Positions 1-11,826 of a stretch of 64,000 nt of DNA are shown piece by piece. Position numbers and translations under genes: made by a program. Position 1 is the stretch's first letter, and each line of letters opens with the position of its first letter. Under the pieces are notes generated by a model. The model worked only from the letters and a program-made list of their open reading frames with translations. It did not search any database and was not told where the DNA came from. Origin of the DNA: Phytophthora sp. 'mugwort' (lineage: Eukaryota; Oomycota; Peronosporomycetes; Peronosporales; Peronosporaceae); contig JAUCEF010000002.1 of assembly GCA_033558025.1 (NCBI GenBank), forward strand, positions 2,418,001 through 2,482,000, in the 5' to 3' direction.

Positions 1-1380
1 ATCCGACCATACTTTCCTTCTTAGTATGGGGCGCAGTCGCGCAATCACGAAATGTATACTAGAAGCAACCATCGGATGCTGTATGCCATAGCATGTTGGC
101 CAATCGCTATAGCTAAGGTGAGGTAGGTCCTCTACGGCAGCCATCCCGACGTATTGGGTCGGAGGGACACGAAAAATATGTGTACCTCCATTCAAAATCT
201 TAGTGAAGAGCGAATCACTTGCGTATTTGCATCGAATCGGACCAGGACGGGCTTTAGACGAACTAAATCGTTTAACTACATGTTTAGTAAGTATATTGCA
301 TTTAACTAGGGTAACTACATGTTTAGTAAGTATCTTGCTTTAACGAGGGTAAGAAGGGCAAAGCATTTGCTCGAAATACCGCAATACAATACTATAGACA
401 GAATAAGATGCGGCAGTTTGAGCGCTTCCCCGTGCAACGACACATTGTCGAAGCAACGTTGCTTATCATGGGGAAGACAGTCGACATCTTCTTTATGAAG
501 CGATATGGAAAGGTAGTCAACGAAGCACCACCGTGCTCAAAATGCGCTTTGAAAAGTATGATGATGTATTTGTATCAGAACACATTTCGTCTAGTGAACC
601 AAGACGCTGCTTTGTTGTGTTTCTCACTGTTGTATGTAGCTAAGCGCCACCCTTACCAACACCAATAATGTATTGTGGGTCTCTTTGCCACCAGCCATCC
701 TGAACCCTCCTGAAGTCAAGCCAAACCAGCGGCGGCAGCTAATCGTCCGCAGTTTTATCCCGCCACTAGCCCAATACCTCAGCTAACCAAGCTCCAAGAT
801 GATCGCTGAACCCTGTCAGCCACCGTCACCCATAGGCAGGTGGTCAATTTCTAATATCGACCGTGCCGCTTCCAGTACGATAAGGCAATCCTCGAGTACT
901 TCAGCTTCAAAAATGCGTCTGGGGTATGGTGTACACGAGTCCTGACACGCATATCAGACGCGAGCACGTCGCATACGAAGCGGAAATGCTGACGGCATCC
1001 CAGGAAAAGCCGGGTTGGTTGTCCACTACGTCCACCACTCCACCCAGGATAATTTTGGCTAGCTAGAGCAGCTGGTCAAGCATAACTTATATTTATCGTT
1101 TGCAAGAGTAGGATGATACAGAGGTACGTTGGTATTGTTGTTTTCTCTGTATTCACTTTCAAATGACTGTATAGCGTCCACTTGTTAAGGATACGTGTCA
1201 GGAATATGAAACTTACATCCTTACTGTCTTTGAGACATTTCGGTATGCGTTGGATGTGGCAACACGTGCGGTAGAGCACTCTATCGCAGAGCAAACGTCA
1301 GAGCGATTTGGCCGATTGGAGCCATGCCTTCGAGCACTTCGTCGGGGTGTTCTCGTGGTATTATAGTTTAGCGGCGGCAA
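1..1380. other. Stretch without an assignable gene
   Basis: No reading frame here resembles a family I recognise. It contains a two-copy tandem repeat at 273-349. A weak, broken frame around 920-1080 on the plus strand gives protein-like sequence with in-frame stops and may be a worn transposon piece. I see no promoter, RNA gene or terminal repeat that I can defend. Confidence 0.5.
273..349. repeat. Two-copy imperfect tandem repeat, 39 and 38 bp
   Basis: Unit one is 273-311 and unit two is 312-349. Both begin TAACTACATGTTTAGTAAG and end with an AGGG or GAGGG. They differ by a few substitutions and one small gap. No gene overlaps them. Confidence 0.85.
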
Positions 1381-1840
1381 CTATTCACGGAGGTCGTTCT
1401 TGGTGCACGGCGGCGCTTGATGCGTGAAATCGTCACACTTCGAGCAATGGATAGACGCTACCTTTTGTACTCGACGACTAAAGACAGCGCGTAAGGACTG
1501 GAACAAATCTAGGAGGTGGTTCTTAACGCTGCCAATATAACTAGCGATTGAGTTCGTGGATAGCAGTGAGCCCTCGAAGTATCTCGAAACGCCAGATACG
1601 CCGCAAATTAGTCGAGTATGGTGTGTCACATCCACGCTGGTGTCAGTACCAATGAACGCACATATTGCCTCGGTGGTAAGTTGTTCTGCACGCGCAACGC
1701 GCTGGAACGCATTGAGCGTTGTCAAGCGGGCCTTTACGAGTTTTCAGGGATCAACGTCTTCGTCAACATCAATTAGCTTATCAATGGCTGCAATACAGTC
1801 TAGTCCACCGGCCCTCGCAATCCGGCGATTGACCCCGTGA
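1381..1840 (-). pseudogene. Unidentified coding remnant with one in-frame stop
   Basis: On the minus strand one frame runs from about 1840 to 1381 and is interrupted only by a TGA near 1751. Both sides of the stop read like the same protein: an acidic, helix-rich stretch (AIDKLIDVDEDVDP) before it and a longer segment containing a CxxC (HCSKC) after it. I do not recognise the family. It could be a worn host gene, an effector fragment or a transposon piece. No splice sites or start codon could be settled. Confidence 0.3.
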
Positions 1841-2339
1841 AAACGCTACTCTTAAAGTATTTGATAAACTTTCTTTTGATATGGCCCTATCAGATATGTT
1901 TGGGCCGTTCAGACAAAATATGTCCGACTTGCTCGATTGCACTGGCTACGCACGATGATGAGGTAAAATGACGTGATTGTGCACTTACTTAGTATGGTCA
2001 AATCCTATTGACAAATTGTCGTATGAAAATGGTCGTGTCCGAACGGACACGATATTCTACCATACGATAAAATATCCGACCTCCGACCTCTCCGACTTGT
2101 ATCAAAATTATGTACATCACGAATGGCCAACTCTCAAAACAAATATATGACTTTATATAACGTATTTTTACTATTACAAGCCCGTTACAAATAGTGCCCT
2201 CTGTTGCGATTTTATTGGATGAAAAGTTGAGATTCCTGCGCACCACCAGGTTGTGAAGCAAGGGTCATCGCTCAAATACTCCCGCATTGTGCAATTTCCA
2301 GCTTAACAAAATGCCCCCCTCCCCCGACGAACCAGTATC
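1841..2339. other. Stretch without an assignable gene
   Basis: AT-rich unique sequence between the coding remnant and the pogo relic. It may include the 5' flank of the transposon, but no terminal inverted repeat was identified. Nothing else is supported. Confidence 0.45.
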
Positions 2340-3339
2340 AGCAACGGCACCAAGAAGAAGTGATCACTTGGATCAATACGGAGGGAGAAGGAGTTCCAAC
2401 GCGTGCCGTGGCACACGAACTTAACCATCCTCTCTGACGAGACGCTGCTGCTAGCTACATGCACTTTAACCAATGCATCAGCTTATTCGATTTCAACAAG
2501 ACGGTGCCGATGGACGAGACGGCAGTCTTTTTTTAAGACGCTCGCAATACGACGGTGGATGTCACTGGTAGTCGCCACGTTGTCGTGCGATCGACAGGTT
2601 TCGCATCCATGCGCGTGACCGCGGTACTCGCGGCGACAGCTTCTGGACGCAAGCTGACGCCGCGTGTGATCTGGAAGAACAAGCGCGGCGACCGCACCTT
2701 CAAGAAAGTACATTCAGTGCTTGTGGCAGAGCAGCCCAAGGCTTGCACAGACTCAGAGCTGCTCAACAACTGGATCGACAGAGCGTTTATAGCTGCGCTA
2801 GCTGGAGATGGACAAATCCTAGTGTGGGATTCCATGTGGGCGCATATTTCGGTGAAGGTGAAAGCAAAATGTGGTCAAAAGGACATCGCCTTGTGCGTTA
2901 TTCCGGGGGGGGGGGGCTTACTGCGTATGTATAGGCTGGAGACACCGGAATTTCTAAGGTCTTCAAGAACCTGCTGAGCGACCTGATCGATACTTGGGAG
3001 CGATCGGATCAAGTAATGTTCACTCGCGGAGGCAACCCGCGGTCATCTCTAGTTGAGACTGTGGACTGTGTGTGACTGTGTGAGGCAAGCGTGGCGCGAT
3101 ACGCCTCAGCTTGTTGTGCAAAACCCCGTCGATGCTGTTGCGTTTCATAACGCCCCGAGAACTGGTTCATTTGGAACCATGATGTCTTCGGGTGTACGTT
3201 TCAGAAATTTTGGAGAGCTCAGCAGGAGAAAGAGTCAAAGAGCGAGGAAAATGAAGCGGAAGAGACCGACAACGACGAAGCGTTCAATTGGGACGACATT
3301 GACTGCGCGCTGGGCGATATCGACCTGGTTGACGCGTAG
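2340..3339 (+). mobile_element. Pogo-type (DDE_1) transposase relic
   Basis: The plus strand carries a decayed cut-and-paste transposase of the pogo/jerky group. The first catalytic block is visible as VPMDETAVFF near 2502-2531. The core follows at 2555-2977 (VVVRSTGF, then ILVWDSMWAH holding the second acidic residue). After frame changes, a tail at 3040-3339 shows AWRDTP and an acidic end (FNWDDIDCALGDIDLVDA) before a TAG at 3337. A 12-G run at 2905-2916 lies where the frame is lost. The pieces occupy different frames, so no single product is made. Terminal repeats were not found. Confidence 0.8.
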
Positions 3340-4389
3340 GTATTAATGCCCTCTGATACAAATAGAAGCACTCTTTCGCTTTTGCAGTCATTTGAGGGGG
3401 CTATAAAAAATAGAAACTCGGTCACTATTCGTACAAGAATAACACGCTATTACATTGTGGGCACACTAAACATTCACTCTTAATACTCTTAAACGACGGT
3501 GGCAGCAGCAGCGAGGGTGGTGGCAAGAGGGTGGCCTATCCAGCAGGACTTATTTTGTCACTGTATTCCCACCAATTTACACTTAAACATGACCTATTTT
3601 ACGTACCACAGGTGTTGCCAATGTTGAGAGAAGCAGAAGGCTCGGGGTCGCGAACGAGCGCTCGGTTTACCTCACGCATGAAGTAAGGCACAACGATACT
3701 ACCTATCAAAGCTGTTCAGTTGTGCGAGCTGGTCTGCACGTGCTTGGTCGCATACAATACCCGCCTGTTGTCATACTTCTCATCGCCTCTTATCTTGAAG
3801 TACCCTCCAAGGATTGTCTCGATCTCCTGGGTTGAGTGGTACTTTTCGAGCCTACGTGCAAATATAGCATTTACCTCTCCAATGGCAAGCACTGGGTTTG
3901 CATCGCCACAAAACTCTAATGGCTGTTCATGAATACTGGAATATTGGTGTTGCACATATCATCGCATTCGCAGGTGAGCCCACAGGCGAAAACGCTTAGT
4001 CAATCACACTACTTCGCACTAGCATTCCGCCAATCAGCATTGACTCCAAAAGGAGGATGCAAATATAGCGAGCGCCTACTGACCAATCTTTTGCCCGTTA
4101 CACTAAAATGTGAACGAATCTGACCCGAGCTATGCCTTGCTTGTTGATGTAAACGAAGCTAACGATGGCACTTTGCTGATACCACTCTATCATTTACCTT
4201 CCCCATTACACAGGCGAGAAACCTTGGCCACAGTGCGTCGCCAGCACTCTTACGAAATCCGCTGCCTCTGTGTAAGCAAGTGGAAGAAGGACTATAGCTA
4301 TTCTAAAATTAGCAGAGGTGGCAATACCGTGTCATACGGTCCGCGATATCATTGTGTACTTCAATCGCAACTGCCATTGCGTTGTGTTG
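3340..4389. other. Stretch with an isolated minus-strand frame fragment
   Basis: Mostly featureless. A minus-strand open frame at 3716-3955 encodes about 79 residues containing AIGEVNAIFARRLEKYHS. Its composition is protein-like, but it has no recognisable family and no clear gene around it. I treat it as a possible transposon remnant. The HTH part of the following Tc1-like relic begins near the right edge. Confidence 0.4.
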
Positions 4390-5090
4390 TCATGAAAGGG
4401 TTGTTTCCGTCTCACCATGCCCCGCGACGACCGTCGGTACCGGTGTGACCGAGGCAAACCGCTTCACAATCGCTGCCGTCCTTGCAACTACTGTTTCCAA
4501 GGGCATCGGCTATACTGCTTCACCCCAAGTCGTGCCCAACCGTCTGAACGAAGTGGGGATCAATGGACGCTCCTCCCGTTAAAGCCATACCTTTCGAAGA
4601 AGCATCCAAAACAGCACATCGCTTACGCTAAGAGGCTGGCCCATACGGAGGAGGTAACGCGAGAGCGTTCTTTTTACGGACGAGAGGTCCCTGGAGCTTC
4701 ATGGCGGCTCGGGACGTGTTTCGGTATGGCGCCGCGATCACGAGAGCTTGCACGAGACGTGCGTCGTGCCGACGTCCAAGTCAAGCCGGAAATCACTCAT
4801 GGTGTGGTCCTCCATCTCGGCAGACGGCGTCGGCACGATGCACTTCTGTGAGGCGTCGGTATTTGGCGTGTATTAAAGGCACCTCTTACAGAAAGAGGCC
4901 CGTTCACGCGTCTCCTGTTGAACTATCAGAGCCAACACCCTTCGCGCAGGACAATGCCCCGTCCCACAGGCCAAGCCGAAGATAGAGTTCATCAAAAACT
5001 TTGGACTTCATATCCCCCACAAAGGCCCATCTAAGTCCGATCGAGAATGTGTGGCGATGCTCGGTTTCTCTTCCCCAGCTGCTGCGCAGC
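4390..5090 (+). mobile_element. Tc1/mariner-type transposase relic, interrupted at its 3' side
   Basis: Plus-strand fragments in several frames follow the order of a Tc1-like transposase. A helix-turn-helix-like end resembles the NRLNEVGINGRSSR part near 4540-4580. The AYAKRLAHTEE block lies near 4625-4660. Next come a catalytic-domain stretch reading SISADGVGTMHFCEASV in one frame and a LSPIENVWR block at 5031-5060 (the D/NPIENVW signature of the family). Past about 5085 the homology stops and a minus-strand pogo relic takes over. All frames are broken. Confidence 0.7.
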
Positions 5091-5830
5091 GGCATCCCGA
5101 TGGTGCTTGGCTACTTGCGCTTGCATCTGAGCTACCCACGGTCGCCAAAGCTTTTCTTTCAGAGGCCTATACCAGGCAATATCTGCTGGTTGGCGAACAT
5201 AGGTGTAGCGTGGTGGCACCTTTAGGAGGAGGATCTTGATCGATGCTGCGTAATTGGATGCCTTTCTTGGTCCAATGCCCCGAGAACTCGTCCCTCAGTA
5301 GTAGAATTGGCTCATTGCAGTTGATCCACTCACTAAAGTGAAATTTCAAAAACTCAGTGGAAAGTTCGGCATTCAACCAGCCTTTCCTCGTTGCCACAAA
5401 TTCGTCACCCCGACGCTTTTTGAAGAGGGGCAATCGTCTTCCAAGAGCTCGACCACATCCATTGCGGAACTTGGTGTTCGTGACAGGTTCATCTGGCCTC
5501 GTGGATGAGCGTGTCTTGAACACAGAGAAAGGAGACAGCTTGTTTTCGTCAGCGTCTGCTAGCAGCATAGCTGTTGCCCGCTCCATATTTTTGCCGGCGC
5601 ATTTTACCCGAACTGTCCGAGTGTTGCGCTTATCGTTGTCTTTGAGGCAAATACTCGGAACAGATAGCAAAAACATAGCTAGATATAAATTGAGGCAGCT
5701 AGTAAATCACTACAAATGCATACATACCTGTTTGATCTGCTATATAGCTGAGAAATGTCTTGTTCAACCATTGTTCTTCGTACTGTAGTTGTGAAAATTT
5801 GGCAACCTGTGCAGCGTCGTCTGTTATTTG
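5031..5830 (-). mobile_element. Second pogo/jerky-type (DDE_1) transposase relic
   Basis: On the minus strand, 5676-5167 is open for 169 residues with the DDE_1 core: VRVKCAGKN, SPFSVFKTRSSTRP, KGWLNAELSTEFLKFHF, and ILLLRDEFSGHWT carrying the second acidic residue. After a frameshift, 5219-5031 continues with PPRYTYVRQPADIAW and KLWRPWVAQMQAQ, matching the end of such proteins. Upstream, 5830-5680 holds an earlier piece in another frame. It abuts and apparently interrupts the plus-strand Tc1-like relic. Confidence 0.75.
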
Positions 5831-6739
5831 GCCTTGCCTCGTTCGAGCTCGGGTCGAAACCCTGTGCCGGTGGAAGAATCTCTTTCAAGTCCAGGACGGC
5901 GAGGCTCGAAATGATTCAGGGGTCATTCTTTCCTCCTTAGCAGTTTCTAGCGCTCTTGTGCTAACATTCCTGACGAGAGATGAATACCCTTCGGTTTGGA
6001 GGAACTAATCCACAAACTATCTGCTCATCTGTATCCATAGAGAGCACAGTACCTTGCCCCCGCCCGCTTACGGCGCTTGAACACGCTTCGTTTCCCGTTA
6101 GCACACATACTTACAATAGACGAGCGCTCTCTAGCCATCTTTGAATGAGTTTTTTTTTCTTTTTCTTTTCGAGTTACACGATAGCTCACCAAAACATAGT
6201 ATCTACAATTTTATTAAGACACACAAGAGTATCAAACAGTTCTATCGCACGCAATTTATCTGTATACGAGCACGCCATTTGCGCGTACAGCTTACGCTTC
6301 CTTCCTTGGCCTCGTCGTCTAGGCCGATCCATTTATGGGAAAAACGATGATATTGTTGACGTTGTGCAGGCTTAAATTGCGTTCAGTCAAATTATTCGCC
6401 CATAAGTTGTTCTACCATCAGCTTAACTTCTGACCCTCAAAGTTGGACTTTCCATTTTGGGTGAATATTATTGGCTACTATCAGTTGGAGCTTATGACAA
6501 AGCGGCCGTTATGACAGGTAAATACCGGTACTTAAATTTTGTAAATTTTGCACATTGTCTGAAGATTTGCACTATCTGCCTTAAAGTGTGTATAGTTCCC
6601 GCTTAGGTACTGTCGAACGGTGAAGGTATTCAGTACTTGAGTATAAATGAATAAGCTATTGCAACCGCCTCTTTCTATAGCTTTTACGTGAAGTCAAATC
6701 GTGTTCCTACGTTACTTCACGGGACAAGATAAGCAAGCT
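5831..6739. other. Stretch without an assignable gene, 3' flank of CSN4
   Basis: No gene supported. The interval includes a T-rich tract near 6150-6175 and AT-rich DNA around 6520-6660. The last part should hold the CSN4 transcript end, but I could not assign a specific polyadenylation signal. Confidence 0.45.
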
Positions 6740-8293
6740 CTATGGAGCAGTAGCCGTTGAAGCGGGAACAACCGAGCGCACGATATCTGGGTACTTCTGT
6801 TCAATCAGCTCGGCGCATTGGTTGACATTGAAGCACACAGAGCTGATTCGTGTATCGAAAGCTGCAAGGACCTCGTCCTCTGTATTCTCAAACTCCAGAA
6901 AGCCCAGATGTTGGTCAATGCTGCCCTTCATGCGCTCTTCACCAATCATCGTAGCCGCGACGCGCTCCGCATTAGTTGATTCAATCTCCAGAAGCTTCCC
7001 CAGCTCTTCAAGGGAAATGCTGCTATACACTCGGCTGGCAGCCAGCAAGTTGTGCTCAAGGAAGGCATTCTCCAGTACCGTGAAGCCATTCGACAGCACC
7101 GCCTTCTGGTGTGGCAGCAGACTCTTCTCAAACTGAGCAAGTTCCGGACGACGGATCAGCTGCTCCATGTACATTTTCTCCAAAATCGCCACGTGCTCGC
7201 TGTTCTTCACGCGCTCGTCCTTGTAGAGCGTACCTAAAAGACGCGAGCGCTGCGGACCAGCGGACGCCAGGATGGCGCACGTGACAGCCTTGCTCAGCAG
7301 CTCTAGTAAATCATCCGGGTCCACCTCGTCCGGCTTCGACTGTGAAAACTCATAGTATCGCAGCGCAGCGTCCAGGAATTTGCGCTTCGAGTCCAAAATA
7401 CGCGCGTACGACACCTGGAACCGCAGTTTGAGCGCCCAGTTCTCCACATTGTGAATGAAGCGAGAGGCGCGATTGATAAAGTTTTCAGCATCTACCGTCT
7501 CGTCCTCCTGCAGATAGAGCTCAGCGATCTTGACGTATTTTTCGGCCTTCTCGACGTCTGTGTACTGACGCGTGGAGCTCTCGAGGTTAATGGCTGCCAG
7601 CGCCTTGGCAGCTTCGATGTATTCCTCCTCGTCCATGTACATGGTTGCCAATGACTCACGGAACATGACATCAGGCTCTTCGAACGACAGGATGCGAGGT
7701 TTGATTTTGGACAAGCAGAAGCAAATGAACTCGAGCTTCCAAGGGTGCGCGTCCACGTCGATGCCTGCCACCACTGAGGCCAAGTGCGTGATCACCTGCA
7801 GCATAAGGAGTTAAAATAGTATGTTAGTAAAATTTGGAGTCATGTAGTGTAAGTGGTAAGGACACTTACAGCACGAGAGATCACGAGTAAAACATCTTCT
7901 CCAAGTACTAATTGGCATAAAGTAGTCGTTAGCAGAGTAGTAATATAGCAGTAAGATGTACTGAGATAGCATTGTACAATGGGTGACGATGGTCTTGAGA
8001 CTGGTGAGATCCTGCAACCTTTTCTCCAAGAGCGTCTAAATGAAATGCAGCAGATACATCACAGAGGTTATTACATGTCACTTCAGACAGTAATATATCA
8101 GTACGTGTTACCTTGTACGCTGCGGTCTTCTCCTTCTGGTCCGCGATGCGAGATATCTGCAGGGTGGTGGTGAGTGAAAGGGTATAGACAGATAGAGGAG
8201 ACGATCAGCTGTATGTGCATGCAAAATTTGGGGGGATAGACGTCCACAGAGAGTCGCACGTACGCGCTGAAGCTCGACATCCACCGTCGTCAT
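6740..8293 (-). CDS. CSN4: COP9 signalosome complex subunit 4
   Basis: CSN4 is a PCI-domain scaffold subunit of the COP9 signalosome, which removes NEDD8 from cullin-RING ubiquitin ligases. Five exons fit: 8293-8264, 8156-8112, 8035-7978, 7907-7870 and 7795-6740, all with GT..AG introns. The phases agree, and one codon is split across the third intron. The product is about 408 residues, against 406 in the human protein as I recall it. Diagnostic segments are ISRIADQKEKTAAYK, LGEDVLLVISRA, KIKPRILSFEEP, AENFINRAS, CAILASAGPQRSR and LEKMYMEQLIRRPEL. The PCI winged-helix part covers roughly the last 130 residues. The start MTTVDVELQR was chosen because it gives a clean exon 1 ending at GTACGT. 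It lies 122 bp downstream of the FAM184-type gene on the same strand. Confidence 0.93.
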
Positions 8294-8415
8294 GGTCGTT
8301 TCCCAATGCTTTCTTTCCTCTAGATCAAAATGGATACGACAAACGAATTCATCCAATCAGAGGTCAAGTTCTGTTTTAAGCATAAGCTTGTGAACATGGC
8401 TACATTGCACTTGTA

Positions 8416-11400
8416 TCATGCGCTAAACTGGTTATTATGCAGCGGTGGCAGCGCCTTCTGGTTCATTGCTGACGCTGCACTGGACGGCAGCGAGGCAGTG
8501 AGACCACTACGCTCGCTACGTCTACGCTGCAGCTCACCTGACTGCTCGAAGGTTTTGAGTTTCCCATGAGCTCTCGGCGGTGGTGTAGCAAGCATCTGTT
8601 GCATCTGGACGTGAGGCTTGAGCACTTGTAACATGCCGACATTGGGACATCTAGCGAACGTTTTGTTGTACATTTCCTCGCGGTTCAACAGCTCTCGTTT
8701 AATGTATGCCATCTCGTCCAGTGTACGTCGAGCCAACGCGTCTTTCTCCGCTACCAGTCGCTCCAGCTCCACGATCCGAGCCACGTCTTCAGAGCGACTC
8801 TCACGTCGTGTATACTTGTCCTCCCACTCAGAGATCATCGTCTTGAGGTACGCGACTTTGTCCGTCATGACACGTCGAGTCTCTTCGAATTGATCACTCA
8901 ATTGTTTGGTTTCACTCAAGTTTTCTTCCAATAATTTGTCCATTTCACGCTTCGCTGCGAGTTTCAGCGTCTCCACTTGCTCCCGTGAGATCTTCTCTAG
9001 CGCACTGACGTTTAGTGTCATCTCTTGTGTCTTTGCAGCTAATGTGGCACTTAAATTCTGGGCTTGACGCATAACATTCGCCCAGTCGAGTGTCTTCTTC
9101 GTCAGAGCTTCTTCTGTCGAGTCCAAGCGTGTTCGTAGCTCTCCATACTGCTGATCATGTGTATGTTGCGCTTCTAGAAGTGCCACTGATCGTTCTTGGT
9201 CTTTCTTCAAGCTCAATGCATGGAGTTGTTTCGTAGCGTCTGTTCTTTCAGCCAAAATTGCTCGTTCATGGGCTTTACTCAATGTTTCTTGGAGCTTTTC
9301 CATCGCCTTAGCGTGTTCTTGGACACTCGTTTCGAGCTCTAGTTGATGGTTAGCTGCTAGACGTGTAAAATCAAAGTGAGTCTTGGTCTGGAAACCCGCA
9401 AGTTGCGCTCGGGACTCGTCCATCAACCGCTTTTCCAGGTCAAGTACGTGCTGTGAATGAGTGAGTTGAAGCGTCTCGAGCTCTTGACGAGCTGCGAGTT
9501 GAACACGAGCGGCTTCTGCTGCTGTACACTCTGCATACGCGACCAGAGCGCTATGAAGCTGCTCCTGTTCCAAAAGTCTGGTCTCTTCCAGTGATCGTCG
9601 GGTCTCTGTAGCTTCCTCCGTTGAGGCTTCAAGAACTCTTTGAAGAGTTTCAAGGTCTTGACGAAGCTTCATCAGTTGCGGCTCGTACAGCTCTCGCATC
9701 GTTGCGTCTTGTGCTGAAAGTTCCTTTAACTTCTGAGCTTCAAGCTGCTCAGTGGTAGTCTGGAGTGTGACTGTGTGTTTCTGAACCAACTCAAGGAGAA
9801 CTTGTGAGTGATGCTGTTCCAATTGATTCTTCTCCATCGTTAAGGCCTTCACGACGTTCTCGTGCTGCGTTTCGAGCTCTCGGAGCTGCTTCTGGTGGGT
9901 TTTATCCCGTTCTCGTTGCGACTTTAATGTGGAGGATTGAAGGGCATCTGTAGCTGATTGCAAGGCCCTCATTTGCTGCTGTGAGCTCTCAAGCCGCCGT
10001 GTTGTATCTATCTGCTTCATTTGCCAGTCTATTAACTGCTGACTTTGTGCTGTCACTTGTTCCTGTAGTTTCTGGACTTGCTTCTTGAGCTTCACGTTCT
10101 CGTCCCGGAGTTTCGTCAACGCAGCTTCATACTCACTCAAAACCTGTTTGTGTTGCTTCAGCTCCGTCATCTTGTCTTCAGACGACCTCAGTGCAGCCTC
10201 CTTTATCCTCTTTTCCAGTTCTTCCAGCTGCTTCACCGCGTCTGAACGTTGCGTCTCCATCTCTTGAGTATGCGAGCTCATCAACTGCTGGAGTTTGCTC
10301 TCGTGCGTCTGCTTTAGAGCGTCCAACGCCTGTTCATAGTCAACTTTGGCTTGCTTCGCATCGGCTGCCACATGCTCCAACTCCTGCTTCAGCTTCGATC
10401 GAGTCACAGCGTGAGTGGCACCTTCCGTTTGCATCTCGACGACGGCTTTCTGCGTCTCCACGAGCTCCGCCTCAAGCTTCTGGATCTGCTTCTGTCCCGC
10501 CTCAATCTCCTGACAAGCGATAAGCGTCTCCCTATTCCTGATCGCAACCTGCAGCGCGTGCTCGTCGAGCTGCTGTCGTAGACGAGCGGAAAGCTCCGAC
10601 GCACTGGCAGTTTGCTGCAGCGTTTCAAACTGAGCCGTCTCCAGGTCCTTTTGTGCCTGTACCAGAGCTCGATCTCGAGTCTGCAATGTCTGCTTAAGCG
10701 TCACGATCTCCTGTGCAAGCTCGTCAATCTTCTCCGTACTGACCGCAAGCATGCGTTGGAGTTCTTCCGAGTGAGCAGAGGCATCTCGACGCACACTTTG
10801 TGACTCGTGCTGTGTCTTGGACAGCTGCAGCTCGAGCTGCTTCATCGTACGTGCTGCTTGTTGCTGGTCCTTGACCATTATCTCCTTCTCTTGACGAAGT
10901 TTCGTCTCCTTACCACGCAGAGCTTCAACGTCGACCAGCAACGCCTCAATCTTCGTGACCAGTTCGTGCTTCATCGTGTCGAATGCGGCCTGTGCGTTCA
11001 TGTCCTGATCCACGCGTTGTCGTTCGTGCTCTGCTGTCACCTCCTGCGTCTGTTTCCCCCACTCGTGCTCAGCATTAACAAGCTCAGCTTTCAAAGCGTC
11101 TTGAGCTCGTAGCTGTTCAGCCAGCATCTTGTTGTATTTGGCATTAGATTTGGTCACGAGCTGCTCGACCTCGTCCGTGTGTTGCCTCTGCAGCTCGTCA
11201 AGTCTCGTCTCGAACGCTACGGCGGCGTCTTGGTAGCTCAACACTCGCTGTGTCTCGTTCGCAACAGAAACTTGACGGAGCTGCTCGATCCGGTCATCGA
11301 ACGCCCGTCGAGCGTCCTGCACTTGAGTCTCGAGCGCCGCCACTTTGTCTTGGAACGCCTCCTCGGCAGCAGCTCGACTAGCTTGACTGCGACGTTGCTG

Positions 11401-11691
11401 CTGCTGCGTCTCCTTCGTCAGCTTCTGTCGATCTGCGACGTGTTGACGTTCGCGTTGAGCGGCAGTGGCCGCGTGCGTCTGTAGTTTGCTCTGCAACGTC
11501 TTCATCTTTTCAGCAGCATCTTGTGTGAGTTTAGTAATCTCCGTCGCGTGGGTCACCCGACAGTGCTCCGCTTCAGCCGCGTAGTCCTCGTTGCGAGTGT
11601 TGAGCTGGAAAATGACCTTGGTGAGCTGCGCCACCTTCTTACACATCTTCAGGTGCAATTCCGCCGCCGCCGCCGCAGCATTCGCGTTCAT
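8416..11691 (-). CDS. FAM184-type long coiled-coil protein
   Basis: A single uninterrupted frame of 1091 residues. The first 60 residues resemble the N-terminal signature of the FAM184 family (ELHLKMCKKVAQLTKVIF, then QLNTRNEDY). Nearly everything after that is heptad-rich coiled coil dominated by Gln, Glu, Lys, Leu and Ala, until a low-complexity basic/Ser-rich tail of about 70 residues (ending LPPLHNNQFSA). No signal peptide or membrane segment is seen. In animals FAM184 proteins are poorly characterised, so only a structural or scaffold role is suggested. A short Ala run after the initiating Met reflects GCC/GCG repeats. It is divergent from the discoidin-like gene, with 135 bp between the starts. 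Confidence 0.85.
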   Translation of the reverse strand: MNANAAAAAAELHLKMCKKVAQLTKVIFQLNTRNEDYAAEAEHCRVTHATEITKLTQDAAEKMKTLQSKLQTHAATAAQRERQHVADRQKLTKETQQQQRRSQASRAAAEEAFQDKVAALETQVQDARRAFDDRIEQLRQVSVANETQRVLSYQDAAVAFETRLDELQRQHTDEVEQLVTKSNAKYNKMLAEQLRAQDALKAELVNAEHEWGKQTQEVTAEHERQRVDQDMNAQAAFDTMKHELVTKIEALLVDVEALRGKETKLRQEKEIMVKDQQQAARTMKQLELQLSKTQHESQSVRRDASAHSEELQRMLAVSTEKIDELAQEIVTLKQTLQTRDRALVQAQKDLETAQFETLQQTASASELSARLRQQLDEHALQVAIRNRETLIACQEIEAGQKQIQKLEAELVETQKAVVEMQTEGATHAVTRSKLKQELEHVAADAKQAKVDYEQALDALKQTHESKLQQLMSSHTQEMETQRSDAVKQLEELEKRIKEAALRSSEDKMTELKQHKQVLSEYEAALTKLRDENVKLKKQVQKLQEQVTAQSQQLIDWQMKQIDTTRRLESSQQQMRALQSATDALQSSTLKSQRERDKTHQKQLRELETQHENVVKALTMEKNQLEQHHSQVLLELVQKHTVTLQTTTEQLEAQKLKELSAQDATMRELYEPQLMKLRQDLETLQRVLEASTEEATETRRSLEETRLLEQEQLHSALVAYAECTAAEAARVQLAARQELETLQLTHSQHVLDLEKRLMDESRAQLAGFQTKTHFDFTRLAANHQLELETSVQEHAKAMEKLQETLSKAHERAILAERTDATKQLHALSLKKDQERSVALLEAQHTHDQQYGELRTRLDSTEEALTKKTLDWANVMRQAQNLSATLAAKTQEMTLNVSALEKISREQVETLKLAAKREMDKLLEENLSETKQLSDQFEETRRVMTDKVAYLKTMISEWEDKYTRRESRSEDVARIVELERLVAEKDALARRTLDEMAYIKRELLNREEMYNKTFARCPNVGMLQVLKPHVQMQQMLATPPPRAHGKLKTFEQSGELQRRRSERSGLTASLPSSAASAMNQKALPPLHNNQFSA

Positions 11692-11826
11692 TTTGCCTCA
11701 AGTTCCGTCACCCGCGGCCACAGGCGGCCGGCGTGACAGTGACGGCGAAACGGACGGACGGGTTTTTGCCGGTTCTGCGACGTCTCAAAATTAGACGGTG
11801 AACGTAGCTACGGAGGTCGGTCTGCC

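Noticed and set aside
273..349. Two-copy repeat as a CRISPR-like array
   Set aside because: Only two units, no spacers, and a eukaryotic genome.
10191..11484. Several plus-strand frames of 60-110 codons opposite the coiled-coil gene
   Set aside because: Leu/Arg/Ser-rich composition is the expected antisense of Gln/Glu/Lys-rich coiled-coil codons, and they overlap one another.
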